From positions 1-5,628 of the forward strand of contig CAIKQM010000265.1 of assembly GCA_903829565.1 (NCBI GenBank): DNA of 5,628 bases, written 5' to 3'. The stretch comes from an uncultured Planctomycetota bacterium. Its GTDB lineage: Bacteria > Planctomycetota > UBA1135 > GCA-002686595. A program made the translations under genes and the position numbers. Below, one piece after another: positions 5,625-5,628 of this stretch. Within the stretch, counting starts at the first letter, position 1, and the number at the start of each line of letters is the position of its first letter. The notes beneath the pieces were generated by a model, which was given only the letters and a program-made list of their open reading frames with translations, did not search any database and was not told the DNA's origin.

Positions 5625-5628
5625 CGCC
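5510..5628 (+). CDS. Possible short leader ORF or 5' end of an unknown gene (open to window edge)
   Basis: An ATG at 5510 opens a frame that stays open for at least 39 codons to the window end; the other two forward frames close within this stretch (stops at 5556-5558 and 5566-5568). The peptide begins MAVLRFSFHEAAL and later reads RRCKGREARPG and TSNATGHSHA. Most codons (about four in five) end in G or C, as in the real genes here. AGGT at 5500-5503 is a modest ribosome-binding site six bases before the ATG. I do not recognise the protein. The tandem AGG AGG codons (5558-5563) are part of an internal, near-perfect Shine-Dalgarno sequence. Because the region is palindromic, the minus strand also has a 41-codon ORF (5623 down to 5498) beginning with the same MAV, so coding status is uncertain. 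It could be an upstream regulatory ORF for a gene starting at 5622. Confidence 0.4.
   Translation, partial: MAVLRFSFHEAALSVLRRCKGREARPGTFTSNATGHSHA
5569..5587 (+). repeat. Perfect 8-bp GC-only hairpin inside the leader
   Basis: GGGCCGCG (5569-5576) and CGCGGCCC (5580-5587) form a perfect stem around AGG. The stem may be extended by AGGT (5561-5564) pairing with ACCT (5591-5594) across an internal loop. No T-run follows, so it is not a standard terminator. A second copy of GGCCGCG at 5539-5545 could compete for the same right arm (5580-5586), giving two mutually exclusive structures. Confidence 0.6.

Overview
The window looks like a chromosomal piece from a GC-rich (roughly 60 % by eye) beta-proteobacterium, most likely Burkholderiales/Comamonadaceae-like. 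This is inferred from codon choice, protein style and tight gene packing, and no marker gene is present to prove it. All supported genes lie on the + strand.

Layout: (1) 1-509, the 3' part of an ABC-transporter ATPase of the COG1101 type, whose 5' end lies outside the window. (2) 502-3081, a large membrane hybrid histidine kinase: TM, periplasmic double-Cache sensor, TM, coiled coil, HisKA, HATPase_c, REC, REC. It overlaps the ATPase by 8 bp. (3) 3105-3500, a stand-alone CheY/DivK-like receiver. (4) 3500-4933, an unusual HisKA-like/REC/PP2C (SpoIIE-type) phosphatase overlapping gene 3 by one base (TGATG). (5) 4963-5466, an exported YHS-domain protein. (6) 5467-5628, a 162-nt non-annotated stretch with a 12-bp-arm palindrome, a short ORF open to the window edge, and a long hairpin that would mask a second start codon at 5622.

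Genes 1-4 read as one transport-and-signalling unit. The Cache kinase probably senses a small molecule outside the cytoplasmic membrane, possibly related to what the ABC system imports. It can then feed four receiver aspartates: two of its own, the small receiver, and the receiver in front of the PP2C phosphatase. The likely output is protein dephosphorylation, in known systems of an STAS anti-anti-sigma factor, rather than direct DNA binding. No STAS protein, anti-sigma kinase or DNA-binding regulator lies in the window. The PP2C protein starts with a kinase-type H-box but has no ATPase domain, so it could be a phosphotransfer relay or a docking/dimerisation module.

The two most unusual items are this HisKA-REC-PP2C architecture and the structured 3' leader region, where two nested inverted repeats each cover a candidate ribosome-binding site or start codon.
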